A stretch of DNA of 64,000 bases from Flavobacterium gillisiae (GCF_900107635.1 NZ_FNRD01000005.1:1-64000); one strand, 5' to 3'; positions 9,921 to 19,145 are shown, counted from the stretch's first letter. The notes: generated by a model from the sequence alone, not told the origin. Translations and numbers: made by a program.

Positions 9921-11006
9921 TTATTGATTTAAGCCTTTAAGTAGCCTTTGTACAGCTCCTTTTCGTTGAATTAAAACCTTGAATTTTAACCCCATACTCA
10001 TTAAGAGGCTATGGTTAATGAAGGTTTCGTGAATTTTAGTCTGGGAGTTGTTCTCATGATTATTCATAATTGCATTTTGGTATTGTTTTATACCCAATGC
10101 AGTTAAGAAATGCGTTTGATTGGTTATTCCACAAGTTTCTAAACCATTTTCATTTCCCCAATTTGTTAAAGCTGTGAAATTTACATGAGAAGTGATATCC
10201 TGACTTCCTATTAATTGAAAAGGATTATCATTTTTTTGATGTTTATTGTAGCATAAGAGTGTTCCTGAGCTTCTGTGAATGGCGTATATGTCAGAAGAAC
10301 AACCTCCATAATCAATCGTGATTACATAGCCGCTCTTTAAATATTGTGAAACTTCTATGATCCACTCTTTGATCTCTAAATTTATTTCTGTTCGAAAACC
10401 ATTTGGGAGTTGAACCAACAAGGAATTAAAATAGTCTATAAGTTCTTTTTTTGCAGGAAATAATACTTCTTTAAAGCCATAGTTATAATCTACATATACT
10501 TCTTTAAGAATGTCTTGCATCACAACTTGATGGACAGCAAAATTATCGAATAATTCATTAGATAGAATACAGCCTCTAATTTCTGGAATGTTTTTTATGG
10601 AATCATACCAACTGACTTTTTCGTGCAGATATTTCTTTTCAATCTCTTGCATGGGTGTACTTTTCTCTATAATGCAATAGTTCAAACTATCATATAAAGC
10701 AGTGTTGTCCTTGAGGTAATCTAAGATGTCATGGCATAGAAGACCTGTTCCTGCTCCGTACTCAACAATTGTGAATGGTTTTCTGTCTAATAATTGCCAC
10801 ATTTCCTCGATTTGGCGTGCTATCATTGCTCCAAAAGAGGCTGATAAACTAGCACTGGTATAGAAATCACCATTGGCCCCAATTTTATTTTTTGGAGAAT
10901 TATAATAGCCAAGTTCGGGATAATACAATGCCATTTCCATAAAATCACGAAATGATATTGGGCCTTCGCTTGCAATTCGTTCTCTTATTATTTCAGATAG
11001 CACCAT
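9921..11006 (-). CDS. MidA-family class I SAM-dependent methyltransferase
   Basis: A 361-residue protein of the MidA/NDUFAF7 (DUF185) family, whose mitochondrial members methylate an arginine of a complex I subunit. The N-terminus ISFRDFMEMALYYPELGYY and the segment FYTSASLSASFGAMIARQIEE are family hallmarks. The SAM loop VEYGAGTGLLCHDIL is at about 92-106 and SNELFDNFAVHQV follows. The bacterial substrate is not known. It lies 130 bases upstream of dnaX on the same strand, and the two may be co-transcribed. Confidence 0.85.
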   Translation of the reverse strand: MVLSEIIRERIASEGPISFRDFMEMALYYPELGYYNSPKNKIGANGDFYTSASLSASFGAMIARQIEEMWQLLDRKPFTIVEYGAGTGLLCHDILDYLKDNTALYDSLNYCIIEKSTPMQEIEKKYLHEKVSWYDSIKNIPEIRGCILSNELFDNFAVHQVVMQDILKEVYVDYNYGFKEVLFPAKKELIDYFNSLLVQLPNGFRTEINLEIKEWIIEVSQYLKSGYVITIDYGGCSSDIYAIHRSSGTLLCYNKHQKNDNPFQLIGSQDITSHVNFTALTNWGNENGLETCGITNQTHFLTALGIKQYQNAIMNNHENNSQTKIHETFINHSLLMSMGLKFKVLIQRKGAVQRLLKGLNQ

Positions 11007-11102
11007 TAAATACTGATTTGACCTATTTGTATTTTAGTTTCACATCTCAGCGATTAATAAGGGATTGGGTTTTAAAAAGTTGGTAGGTCAAAATTGAGTA
11101 TG

Positions 11103-11402
11103 CTATTTTTTTCTGTCTTCAATACTAATATTAATTAGCGCTTGTGCCGCATCACTAACTGAATTTGCAGCGAAACCAGTAACAAAAACACCATTTTCAC
11201 CGGATTTTGTTCTTATTCCGTAGACTATCGCTTCGTCATCTGGATTTGTATTTCCTTCATAACGATAGATATGTACGATTTTATAATTATTTGGGTTTTT
11301 TACAATGTCCTCTTCGTGAAGATTGAAATCATAAGTAAATCCTTTTTCCTTTAGTTCGTCTAAAGCCTTTGATACAGTGGCATAATGATAAGTGTGTTCC
11401 AT
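11103..11402 (-). CDS. Small conserved protein, tandem paralog 1 of 3
   Basis: A 99-residue soluble protein that starts [20 protein letters not shown] and ends in a helical segment. It contains HIYRYEG and [11 protein letters not shown]. Homologues in Flavobacteriaceae are often labelled phosphoribosylpyrophosphate synthetase, but no PRPP-synthetase motif is visible and the length is far too short, so I regard that label as unsupported. It is about three quarters identical to the next copy upstream on the same strand. Function unknown. Confidence 0.75.
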   Translation of the reverse strand: MEHTYHYATVSKALDELKEKGFTYDFNLHEEDIVKNPNNYKIVHIYRYEGNTNPDDEAIVYGIRTKSGENGVFVTGFAANSVSDAAQALINISIEDRKK

Positions 11403-11473
11403 GCTATTTTTATAAATTTATAAACGTGAAAAATCTAAAATAAAACTGCTGTTGAAGTTCTTACTCTTAATTT

Positions 11474-11773
11474 TTATTTTATTCTGTTCTTTATTGTAAT
11501 ATTAATCAATGCCTGAGCGGCATCAGTTATTGAATTTGCAGCAAATCCAGCGACAAAAACTCCTTTTTTTCCAGATGTTGATTGGATACCATACACTACA
11601 GCTTCATCCCCAGGATCTGTATCTCCTTCATAGCGGTAGATATGTTTAATCTCATATTTTTGCGGGTTTTTTGCAATATCCTCTTCATGTAGGTTAAAGT
11701 CATAGGTAAACCCATTTTCATTTAACTCATCTAAGGCTTTGGAAACAGTGGCATAGTGATACGTTTGAGTCAT
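11474..11773 (-). CDS. Small conserved protein, tandem paralog 2 of 3
   Basis: A 99-residue paralog of the neighbouring genes, sharing [40 protein letters not shown] and [10 protein letters not shown]. It is closest to copy 1. The spacers on either side are both about 70 bases, so the array looks like a product of tandem duplication. No signal peptide, membrane segment or known catalytic motif is visible. Confidence 0.75.
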   Translation of the reverse strand: MTQTYHYATVSKALDELNENGFTYDFNLHEEDIAKNPQKYEIKHIYRYEGDTDPGDEAVVYGIQSTSGKKGVFVAGFAANSITDAAQALINITIKNRIK

Positions 11774-11843
11774 GATTTTTATTTTTAGATAGGGTTTGTA
11801 TATTTTTTTTAGAAGCTATTTTTCTTAAATTAAAGAACTTAAA

Positions 11844-12155
11844 CTATGTTCTACATTGATTATCACTATTTTCAATACACAGCTTAGCTAATACAATGGC
11901 AGCTTCATCGTCTGTATTTGCCGAATAGCCAGAAACAAAAACCCCTTTTTTACCTGAGGCAGCTGTAATACCATATACTATAGCTGAATCGCCTGGATCA
12001 GAATTTCCTTCATATCTGTAAACATGTTTTACTTGATGTTCAGCTGGATTCTTAATAATTTCATCCTGATAAATATTATAGTCATAAGTAAAATCTAATT
12101 CTTTTAACTCATCAAGGGCTTCAGAGACGGTTGAATAGTGATATATAGGTTTCAT
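11844..12155 (-). CDS. Small conserved protein, tandem paralog 3 of 3
   Basis: A 103-residue paralog and the most diverged of the three. It keeps YHYSTVSEALDELKEL, HVYRYEGNSDPGDSAIVYGI and GKKGVFVSGYSAN, but its C-terminus differs (ENSDNQCRT) with a single Cys. It is the promoter-proximal copy if the three are one transcript. Function unknown. Confidence 0.75.
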   Translation of the reverse strand: MKPIYHYSTVSEALDELKELDFTYDYNIYQDEIIKNPAEHQVKHVYRYEGNSDPGDSAIVYGITAASGKKGVFVSGYSANTDDEAAIVLAKLCIENSDNQCRT

Positions 12156-12238
12156 AGATAGCGTTTTAAATTACATTTAAAGATAACTAATTTAAAATTA
12201 AGACTTTGTAAAATAGCTGTTAAAGTAAAATTTAATGT

Positions 12239-12269
12239 TTGACTTCGAGTTAAAATTGTTGTAATTTCG
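12239..12269 (+). promoter_or_regulatory. Promoter of RNase P RNA
   Basis: TTG at 12239-12241, a 20-base spacer, then TAATTTCG at 12262-12269. This is close to the Bacteroidota consensus TTG-N17-23-TAnnTTTG and sits a few bases upstream of the predicted RNA 5' end. Confidence 0.6.
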
Positions 12270-12272
12270 CGG

Positions 12273-12591
12273 CACAGACCGCCTTATCGCCGTTTTGAGC
12301 AATCAAAAGGGAGGAAAGTCCGGACACCTTAGAGAAGCATAGCGGGTAACTCCCGTCGGTTTTGTCTGCAAAGGCGAGATTAGGACAAGTGCAACAGAAA
12401 GTATGTACAGGTAATGCTGTAGTGAAACCAGGTAAACTCTATGCGGTGAAATATCAAGTATATCAGCATTTAAGGGCTTCTCGTCCGTTGCTGAAGGGTA
12501 GATAGCTTGAGTCATACAGTAATGTATGATCTAGATAAATGATAAGGGTTCCGATTTATCGGGATACAGAATCCGGCTTATAGGTCTGTTT
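12273..12591 (+). ncRNA. rnpB: RNase P RNA, bacterial class A
   Basis: Catalytic RNA of ribonuclease P, which trims tRNA 5' leaders. The conserved GAGGAAAGTCCGGAC segment (CR-I) is at about 12311-12325, and ACAGAATCCGGCTTATAGG (CR-V) is near the 3' end. The 5' CACAGACC pairs with the 3' TAGGTCTGT to close helix P1. A T-run follows directly. The antisense frame over this region is a shadow. Confidence 0.95.
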
Positions 12592-12639
12592 TTTTTTATT
12601 CAAACAATTAATAAAAAAGGATTGTGAAATCTAAAAGGG

Positions 12640-12702
12640 AACCATTAAGAAATTAAGTTTCATTAAGTCAATAGGCTTAATTTTCTCAATTTTTTAATGG
12701 TT
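12640..12702. repeat. Imperfect inverted repeat between rnpB and the next gene
   Basis: AACCATTAAG at 12640-12649 pairs with a TTTTTAATGGTT segment ending near 12702, with further pairing through AAATTAAG and CTTAATTTT. It resembles AT-rich intergenic palindromes of flavobacterial genomes. It may be a terminator-like hairpin or a dispersed repeat. Confidence 0.45.
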
Positions 12703-12726
12703 TAATTTTTATTGTAAACTTTAGAT

Positions 12727-13659
12727 ATGCTAACAAGAATTGGAATTTTAGGAATGGGTGGAGTAGGTGGTTATTTTGGTGGACTTTTGGCGAAAGCCTA
12801 CGCCGAATCAGATCAATTCGAAATCGTGTTTATCGCTCGTGGTGAAACCCAAAAAGCAATTGCAGCCTCAGGATTAAAGATTATCACTGACGATAAGGAA
12901 ATCATTGCCTTTCCAAGTGTTGTTTCTAATGATCCGCTAACAATAGGAAAACTAGATTATCTTATTTGTTCGACAAAAACGTATGATATAGAAGAGAGTC
13001 TACTTTCGTTAGAAAAATGCATTACTAAAAACACAATTTTCCTTCCTTTATATAATGGTGTTGACGCAACGGAAAGAATAAGTACGCTTTATCCTGATAA
13101 TGAAGTTTTACAGGGCTGCGTGTATATCGTTTCGATGATTGAATCTGCCGGAGTCATAAAAAAAATGGGACCTTATGAGAAATTGTATTTTGGATCTGAT
13201 ACAGCGCCAATAGGTAGACTAAAAGCACTACAAACTATTTTTAAGAATGCGTCAGTAGAAAGCTACCTCGTTGATAATATAGTGGAAACGGTTTGGGAAA
13301 AATTTATTTTCATTTCTGCTTTGGCTTCAGCCACATCCTATTTAAACCAAAATATAGGCGAAATCATAAATAGTAATTCCAGTAGAGCAGTATATGTTGA
13401 ACTCTTAAATGAGATTACGATGCTGGCCGCGGTAAAAGGATTGAATTTACCCAATGATATTGTGATGCAAACCATTCATAAATTAGAAAAAACACCAAAA
13501 GATGCCACTTCATCGATGCATCGTGATGTATTGGCCGGTCGAAAATTCGAATTGGCTTCATTGACTGAATTTGTTGTGAATGAAGGACTGAAATATGAAA
13601 TGGAATTACCTACTTATAAAATGGTATTGGATAAATTATCAAAGAAAATAAATACGTAA
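12727..13659 (+). CDS. Ketopantoate reductase family (PanE/ApbA) oxidoreductase
   Basis: A 310-residue NADP-dependent 2-dehydropantoate 2-reductase-like enzyme. The N-terminal Rossmann motif is GILGMGGVGGYFGGLLAK at residues 6-23. The C-terminal helical domain has WEKFIFISALASATSY with the family Lys, and SSMHRDVLAGRKFEL near 258-272. True PanE reduces 2-dehydropantoate to pantoate in coenzyme A synthesis. No panB/panC neighbour is present, so another 2-oxoacid substrate is possible. Confidence 0.82.
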   Translation: MLTRIGILGMGGVGGYFGGLLAKAYAESDQFEIVFIARGETQKAIAASGLKIITDDKEIIAFPSVVSNDPLTIGKLDYLICSTKTYDIEESLLSLEKCITKNTIFLPLYNGVDATERISTLYPDNEVLQGCVYIVSMIESAGVIKKMGPYEKLYFGSDTAPIGRLKALQTIFKNASVESYLVDNIVETVWEKFIFISALASATSYLNQNIGEIINSNSSRAVYVELLNEITMLAAVKGLNLPNDIVMQTIHKLEKTPKDATSSMHRDVLAGRKFELASLTEFVVNEGLKYEMELPTYKMVLDKLSKKINT

Positions 13660-13798
13660 AATTCTTTTTCTACTTCGTTTATTCCTTGTTAAAAAAACTA
13701 AAAATAATCCCTCGATTTTATAATGTATTTCTTATGTTTGTATTTCGTTTTATTTTCTAACCAAATGAAAATGACTTGATTTAACAAACCATTTTAAA

Positions 13799-14335
13799 AT
13801 GAAAAAGAAGTTTTTGTTGTTTTCAAGTTTGCTTGCTATGACTGCTTTACAGGCGCAAGACAAACCCTCTGTTGAGAAAAATCAATTTAAAATTAATGTC
13901 CTCGCGCCAGGTATTGTCTATGAACATGGTTTTAATACTAAGAATACATTGTATTCAGAAGTGAGTTTAGGTTTTGGCTACCAATATAGTGGTTATAGTG
14001 GTTCGAATTGGAATTTTTATCCGCTAATAAATGAACAGTTCCGTCACTATTACAATTTAGAAAAAAGAGAAGCAAAAGGAAAAGTTACAGCAAATAATTC
14101 AGGTGGATTTGTAGCTATGACCGCATCTTATTTTTTTGAATCCAGAACAACAAATGATTCGTTTTCTAGTAGTATACCGTCTTTAACCGTTGGTCCAGTT
14201 TGGGGATTTGAGCGAACGTATAAAGGTAATTTAAATCTAGGTTTGAATTTAGGAATTGGCTATAATATGGATAAATACGATAATGATTTTATACCAATTG
14301 CTAATTTTACTTTGGGTTGGGTAATCGGGAAATAG
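13799..14335 (+). CDS. Secreted outer-membrane beta-barrel-like protein
   Basis: A 178-residue protein with a clear signal peptide (MKKKFLLFSSLLAMTALQAQ). Alternating aromatic/Gly strands follow, for example SEVSLGFGYQYSGYSG and LNLGLNLGIGYNMDKYDND, ending in FTLGWVIGK. This pattern suits a small outer-membrane beta-barrel. I cannot place it in a named family. A -7-like TATGTTTG lies at 13733-13740, giving a 5' leader of about 50 bases. It stands alone before a bidirectional terminator. Confidence 0.7.
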   Translation: MKKKFLLFSSLLAMTALQAQDKPSVEKNQFKINVLAPGIVYEHGFNTKNTLYSEVSLGFGYQYSGYSGSNWNFYPLINEQFRHYYNLEKREAKGKVTANNSGGFVAMTASYFFESRTTNDSFSSSIPSLTVGPVWGFERTYKGNLNLGLNLGIGYNMDKYDNDFIPIANFTLGWVIGK

Positions 14336-14357
14336 GATTATAAAATTTTAAAAGCAT

Positions 14358-14388
14358 AAAAAAGCCCTCGTTTTTACAAGGGCTTTTT
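14358..14388. terminator. Bidirectional rho-independent terminator
   Basis: AAAAGCCCT and AGGGCTTTT arms flank a short loop, with A and T runs on either side. It lies between convergent genes, so it can serve both. Confidence 0.8.
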
Positions 14389-14411
14389 CAGTTATATAAG
14401 AGTTTTGATCG

Positions 14412-15002
14412 CTATTCTTCTTCGCCGCCTTCAAAAAGATCAGCATCTGATTCTTCTTCACCAGAACTCAATTCGAAAAAACTAAAAATAGATCCGCCGT
14501 AACTTTTCTTGAAAGAAAAATTATCCATATGGTCTAACTTCGTGTATTTAGAATGCTCGATTATCATCATTCCGTCATCATTAAGCGTATTTTTTTCGAA
14601 AATTAATAATACAATTTTTTCAAAAATCTTTTGATCCAAAGCGTAAGGTGGATCTGCAAAAATAATGTCGAAACTAGCATTGTTTCTTTCTAAAAATTTA
14701 AAAACATCACTCTTAGTTGCTGCGATATTAAAATCATATTCGGTTGCTACTTGTTTGATGAATTTTACACAACCAAAATCTCCATCTACTGATGTAATTG
14801 GTGTGCTTCCTCTGGAGGCAAATTCATAACTTATGTTTCCTGTTCCTGCAAACAAGTCTAGTATTTTCAAGCCTTCAAAACTGAAATGGTTGTTGATAAC
14901 ATTAAATAATGCTTCTTTAGACATATCGGTTGTGGGGCGAACGGGTAGACCTTTTGGGGGAGAAATGCGTCTTCCCTTGTATTTTCCTGAAATGATTCTC
15001 AT
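14412..15002 (-). CDS. rsmD: 16S rRNA (guanine(966)-N(2))-methyltransferase
   Basis: A 196-residue RsmD. MRIISGKYKGRRISPP and RPTTDMSKEALFNVI open the protein, the SAM motif DLFAGTGNISYEFASRG is at about 49-65, and the N6/N2-methyltransferase signature DPPYAL is near 116-121. It has an acidic Glu/Asp-rich C-terminal tail. Its ATG overlaps the stop of the upstream DUF3822 gene by four bases (ATGA), so the two are translationally coupled, a common Bacteroidota arrangement. Confidence 0.92.
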   Translation of the reverse strand: MRIISGKYKGRRISPPKGLPVRPTTDMSKEALFNVINNHFSFEGLKILDLFAGTGNISYEFASRGSTPITSVDGDFGCVKFIKQVATEYDFNIAATKSDVFKFLERNNASFDIIFADPPYALDQKIFEKIVLLIFEKNTLNDDGMMIIEHSKYTKLDHMDNFSFKKSYGGSIFSFFELSSGEEESDADLFEGGEEE

Positions 15003-15820
15003 GAGTTGAAAAGTATAAAATGATTTCTGTTTTCGGCGTCAGAAAAATAATTGTTCCATCGTAAATCGTCGACGTCAATAAGCGAAACGTTACGAATGTA
15101 TTTGTATGCTATTTTAAAAAAATCACTTTCGCCGTCTATATTTCCTATCAATTCTAACGGAAAATTTTCAGGATTTAAATTCAATTGCTCTGCGGTAAAC
15201 AAAACATAGTAAATGAAATCTTCGGGAGTTTGATAATCAAAAGAATTGAATAATAACAGCTTCTGATTTTGGATCACAATAATCTCAAAATGTCCTTCAC
15301 TGAAATGTACCGTCATTTTCTTGTCGTCGATGTTTTTGGATACATCCAAAAGCTTGGTCACTAAAATGCTATTTGCATGCTTATAATCGAAAGTGCCAAA
15401 TTGATCTATAAAAAAGTTGTTCATATTTACATAAGGAATGTAAACAGAATTGATTTGGTAATTACTGATTTCGTCGAATGCGAAAAAATCAGTTTCAAAT
15501 ACCTTAGTATTGTATTGCAAATAACTTCCTAGGAAATTTTCGTCAAATAGCGCTGTGGGAACAAATGTAGACAGATTGTTATTGTGTATAATCAATACAT
15601 CATCATAGGTTTCGCTCAATTCAGGGTAGTCCCGAAAGGCATTCGAAAACAAATCTTCAATTTTAATTCCTTTGTGAAAAGAATCAAAATGGACTTCGTT
15701 AAAGGAAGTAATCGTATTATTGAGTGTGTCAAAACAGCAAAAAGACAATCCGGCCAAGGAAACTTGGATGGAGAGTTTTTTATATTTCTTTTCGGTAATA
15801 TTTGTGTTTTGTGTAGACAT
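14999..15820 (-). CDS. DUF3822 family protein
   Basis: A protein of about 273 residues, starting MSTQNTNITEKKYKKLS at the ATG of 15820. DUF3822 proteins of Bacteroidota have an actin-like (ASKHA) appearance and usually sit next to rsmD. Motifs include KLSIQVSLAGLSFCCFD and HFEIIVIQNQKLLLFNSF. The open frame extends 56 codons further to 15988, but that part is a hydrophobic stretch outside the family. It would also run nearly to the start of the divergent helicase gene, so I chose the internal ATG. Function is not established. Confidence 0.75.
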   Translation of the reverse strand: MSTQNTNITEKKYKKLSIQVSLAGLSFCCFDTLNNTITSFNEVHFDSFHKGIKIEDLFSNAFRDYPELSETYDDVLIIHNNNLSTFVPTALFDENFLGSYLQYNTKVFETDFFAFDEISNYQINSVYIPYVNMNNFFIDQFGTFDYKHANSILVTKLLDVSKNIDDKKMTVHFSEGHFEIIVIQNQKLLLFNSFDYQTPEDFIYYVLFTAEQLNLNPENFPLELIGNIDGESDFFKIAYKYIRNVSLIDVDDLRWNNYFSDAENRNHFILFNS

Positions 15821-16007
15821 ATTCTGATTTATAATCCATTCTGTTTGTAGAAAACGGAACGGGTTAAATGCGATGACAAACTTACAAATTAAAATAACAA
15901 TAGCAATGCCAATGGTAGTGACAAAAGCAATGTGAATATTAAAAGCCCATAGAAATATAAAAAAGAGATAAATGTAACTAATATCCAAATTGAAATTGAA
16001 ATTTTCA

Positions 16008-16037
16008 TTGGTTTTTGATATTGAAACCCTTACTTTG
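16008..16037 (+). promoter_or_regulatory. Likely promoter of the RecD-like helicase
   Basis: TTG at 16008-16010, a 19-base spacer, then TTACTTTG at 16030-16037, one base off TAnnTTTG. The ATG follows 17 bases later, giving a short leader. Confidence 0.45.
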
Positions 16038-16054
16038 CAGTTAAAATATGTCAG

Positions 16055-17476
16055 ATGAACTCCTCCTTGTTTTATAGTCTTTTACGAAATAAATTTCCTT
16101 TTGTTCCCACTTACAAACAGGATATTTTTTTTCAAAAAATCGCTATTTTTTTAACTGAAACGGATAACGACACGATTTTTGTCCTTAAAGGATATGCAGG
16201 AACGGGTAAAACGACGGTAATTTCGACGATTGTAAATAATCTTTTGGACATCAATAAGAAATATGTTTTGCTAGCGCCAACAGGTCGTGCCGCAAAAGTG
16301 ATTGCTAGTTATTCGAACAAACCAGCTTTTACGATTCATAAAAAAATCTACTTCCCAAAGAAGTCTTCTGGTGGCGGCGTTTCTTTCACCTTGCAACAAA
16401 ACAAACATAAAAATACCATATTTATCGTCGATGAAGCCTCTATGATTTCGGATACCAACTCGGATTCTAAATTGTACGAAAACGGTTCTTTGCTTGATGA
16501 TTTGATCTCGTATGTCTATTCAGGAACGAATTGCAAGATGATTTTGCTAGGAGATACTGCTCAGTTGCCTCCGGTGAATTTAGATATTAGTCCAGCATTG
16601 GACACCCATACATTAAGTTTGAATTATAATAAGGAAGTCGAATATATTGAACTTGACGAAGTGATGCGTCAAGAAGAGGATTCGGGGATTTTGTATAATG
16701 CAACGGAGCTTCGGGAGTTATTGAAAGATTCCTTCATCACCGATTTCCAATTTAATGTTCGAAAATTTAAAGATATTGTCCGCCTGACCGATGGCTATGA
16801 TATTCAAGATGCGATCAACTCAGCCTACAGCAATTATAGTATAGAAGACACGGCTTTTATTGTTCGTTCGAATAAAAGAGCGAATCAATATAATGAACAA
16901 ATTAGAACCAAAATTCTCGATAAAGAAAGTGAATTGTCCTCAGGAGATTTCTTGATGGTAGTCAAGAATAATTATTTTTGGTTGAAAGATTCAGATGAAG
17001 CTGGTTTTATTGCTAATGGTGATATTATAGAAGTCTTGGAGATCTTTAATATCAAGGAACTGTACGGTTTTAAGTTTGCCAATGTGAAAATTAGAATGGT
17101 CGATTATCCAGACCAAAAGCCTTTTGAAACGGTTCTATTATTAGACACTATAAAAAGTGAATCACCGTCCTTGACTTATGAAGAATCAAACAGATTGTAT
17201 CAGGAGGTTTTGAAAGATTATGAAGGGGAGACCAAGTACAAGCAATTTCAAAAAGTAAAAGCAAACGAATATTTTAATGGCTTGCAAGTAAAATTCTCTT
17301 ATGCGATTACTTGTCATAAATCACAAGGAGGGCAGTGGAATACTGTTTTTATTGAACAACCTTATTTGCCTAACGGAATTGACAGAGATTACATCCGATG
17401 GTTGTATACCGCTATGACGAGAGCAAAAAATAAATTATATTTGATCGGTTTTAAAGACGAGAGTTTTGTGGAATAA
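16055..17476 (+). CDS. RecD-like superfamily 1 DNA helicase
   Basis: A 473-residue ATPase. Walker A GYAGTGKTTV is at about 46-55, PTGRAAKVI follows, Walker B is DEASM, motif III is LLGDTAQLPPV, and the C-terminal helicase motifs include SYAITCHKSQGGQW and YTAMTRAKNKLYL. The core resembles RecD2/Dda-type 5'-3' helicases. No RecB or RecC partner is adjacent, and at this length it is a stand-alone enzyme. A role in DNA repair or recombination is inferred from the family. Confidence 0.85.
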   Translation: MNSSLFYSLLRNKFPFVPTYKQDIFFQKIAIFLTETDNDTIFVLKGYAGTGKTTVISTIVNNLLDINKKYVLLAPTGRAAKVIASYSNKPAFTIHKKIYFPKKSSGGGVSFTLQQNKHKNTIFIVDEASMISDTNSDSKLYENGSLLDDLISYVYSGTNCKMILLGDTAQLPPVNLDISPALDTHTLSLNYNKEVEYIELDEVMRQEEDSGILYNATELRELLKDSFITDFQFNVRKFKDIVRLTDGYDIQDAINSAYSNYSIEDTAFIVRSNKRANQYNEQIRTKILDKESELSSGDFLMVVKNNYFWLKDSDEAGFIANGDIIEVLEIFNIKELYGFKFANVKIRMVDYPDQKPFETVLLLDTIKSESPSLTYEESNRLYQEVLKDYEGETKYKQFQKVKANEYFNGLQVKFSYAITCHKSQGGQWNTVFIEQPYLPNGIDRDYIRWLYTAMTRAKNKLYLIGFKDESFVE

Positions 17477-17521
17477 TTTTGTTTTTTAACTGTGATAACC
17501 AAATCTAATTTCTGCATCTAA

Positions 17522-18601
17522 ATGATAAAACCACTTACTTCATTGCGCTTCTTTTTTGCATTTATGATATTTGTGCATCATATGACTTTTTTGGCAAAAA
17601 GTAAGTCATCGACTTTGAGATGGATTCATGAATCTATTTTGAAGGAAGGATATATCGGAGTTAGTTTCTTTTTTATTCTAAGTGGTTTTATTCTTGCTTA
17701 TAATTACCGTGATTCGATGTTGAATAAAAAGATATCAAAGTCTAATTTTTATATCGCCAGAATTGCCAGAATCTATCCGCTTCATATATTAACATTACTA
17801 ATTGCTGTACCAATAACGATTCAAAATGTAAATTTTGAACTTTCACTTTGGTTCAAACAGTTATTTTTTAATTTGACATTGACCCAAAGTTTTGTACCAA
17901 TAAAGAAAATATACTTTTCTTTTAACTCTCCGTCATGGAGTATATCTAATGAGCTTTTTTTCTATTTACTATTTCCCTTTTTAATCCTTTTAATTTCGAA
18001 ACTTAAAATTCTTAAATACAGCAAAAGTTTATTAATTCCATTTTTACTTTTACTGCCAATATTGATGTTACTAATCCCTCCAATCTATTATAAAAACCTA
18101 TTCTATGTTAATCCATTTTTTAGAGTTTTTGATTTCATTATTGGAATACTTCTTTTCGAATTATATTTAAAAATAAAAGATAAAAAGAAGGTGATTAATT
18201 TTAATATCTTGGAATTTGGTTCCATACTATTATTAGTTGTTTTTTTTATTTTTCATAGCCAGCTTCCATTAGTAGTTCGATATTCCATTTACTATTGGTT
18301 ACCAATGAGTTTTTTAATACTGGTTTTCGCATTCCAAAAAGGCCTATTGTCAAGGTTATTGTCTAATAATACCTTGATTTTACTCGGCGAAATAAGTTTT
18401 GGTTTTTATATGTTTCATCAACTAGTTTTGAAATATTTTATAATGTTAAATAAATCACTTCTTAATATTACGAATGAATATTTAATCATTTCCATCATTT
18501 TAATCGTTTCGCTCATAATAAGTTATGTTAGTTTAATCTGGTTTGAAAATCCAGTAAATAAATATTTAAAAAGGGTTTTGATTAAGAAAAGTAGGGAGTA
18601 G
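17522..18601 (+). CDS. Acyltransferase family 3 membrane protein
   Basis: A 359-residue integral membrane protein of the OafA/YrhL family, which transfers acetyl or acyl groups to exported glycans. The N-terminal motif LTSLRFFFAFMIFVHH contains the family R and H residues. The segment FFILSGFILAYNYRDS is followed by about ten hydrophobic spans, and SPSWSISNELFFYLLFP is the other family hallmark. There is no glycan cluster around it, so the substrate is open. Confidence 0.85.
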   Translation: MIKPLTSLRFFFAFMIFVHHMTFLAKSKSSTLRWIHESILKEGYIGVSFFFILSGFILAYNYRDSMLNKKISKSNFYIARIARIYPLHILTLLIAVPITIQNVNFELSLWFKQLFFNLTLTQSFVPIKKIYFSFNSPSWSISNELFFYLLFPFLILLISKLKILKYSKSLLIPFLLLLPILMLLIPPIYYKNLFYVNPFFRVFDFIIGILLFELYLKIKDKKKVINFNILEFGSILLLVVFFIFHSQLPLVVRYSIYYWLPMSFLILVFAFQKGLLSRLLSNNTLILLGEISFGFYMFHQLVLKYFIMLNKSLLNITNEYLIISIILIVSLIISYVSLIWFENPVNKYLKRVLIKKSRE

Positions 18602-18665
18602 GGTTTTAAATAGATACAAAGTAGGACTGTTTTTTTATTATATTTGTATTATTAAAAGTCATTTT

Positions 18666-18872
18666 ATGAGTACAATAACTATTGAAGGCGATGAGAAACA
18701 CATTTCGTTTGGTAAAACACTTTTAGAACATCTAAAAGGAGTTAGAAATGTTACGGTTCAACATGAGGACAGCCCCTATAATCCTGATTTTGTAAAATCA
18801 GTGCAAGAAGGTAAAGCTGAATATAATCGCGGCGAATCTACGACGATGTCTGTTGAAGATTTATGGAAGTAA
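18666..18872 (+). CDS. Antitoxin-like small protein
   Basis: A 68-residue protein with an N-terminal beta-like part (MSTITIEGDEKHISFGKTLL) and a C-terminal tail that includes SVQEGKAEYNRGE and SVEDLWK. The acidic tail ending in a DLWK-like motif is common in antitoxins paired with YoeB/Txe toxins. Its last ten bases overlap the ATG of a broken YoeB-type toxin gene, the usual antitoxin-first order. With the toxin dead, it may survive as an orphan antitoxin or autorepressor remnant. Confidence 0.65.
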   Translation: MSTITIEGDEKHISFGKTLLEHLKGVRNVTVQHEDSPYNPDFVKSVQEGKAEYNRGESTTMSVEDLWK

Positions 18873-19138
18873 AATTCACCAAAAAAGCAATAGAACATAT
18901 TGAGTTTTGGAAAAAATCAGGAAATTAAGCGATTCAAAAAAAGATTTAACTTCTTATTGAAGATATAATAAAAAGCCCATTTGAAGGAATTGGAAAACCT
19001 GAAGCATTAAAATATAACTTACAAGGAACTTGGTCGAGAAAAATAAATGAAGAACATCGTATTGTGTATGAGATACCTACCGATGAGATTTTATTAATAC
19101 ATAGTTTAAAAGGATATTATACAGATTTATATATTTAA
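18863..19138 (+). pseudogene. Txe/YoeB-family toxin pseudogene (two nonsense codons)
   Basis: A continuous 91-codon frame from the ATG at 18863 to TAA at 19138 reads as a YoeB-type mRNA interferase: MEVKFTKKAIEHIEFWKKSG at the N-terminus, then SPFEGIGKPEALKYN, GTWSRKINEEHRIVYEI and LIHSLKGYY. In-frame TAA codons interrupt it at 18926-18928 and 18947-18949. Without them the length and the catalytic-region residues (WSR, EHR) match intact toxins. The two stops imply loss of toxin activity, with the rest of the frame still well preserved, so the inactivation may be recent. Reading errors at two sites are less likely. Confidence 0.8.
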
Positions 19139-19145
19139 AAAAAAG

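Noticed and set aside
12303..12515. 70-codon minus-strand frame
   Set aside because: Lies wholly within the RNase P RNA on the opposite strand.
15821..15988. 56-codon N-terminal extension of DUF3822
   Set aside because: Hydrophobic, outside the family, and an internal ATG gives the expected start.
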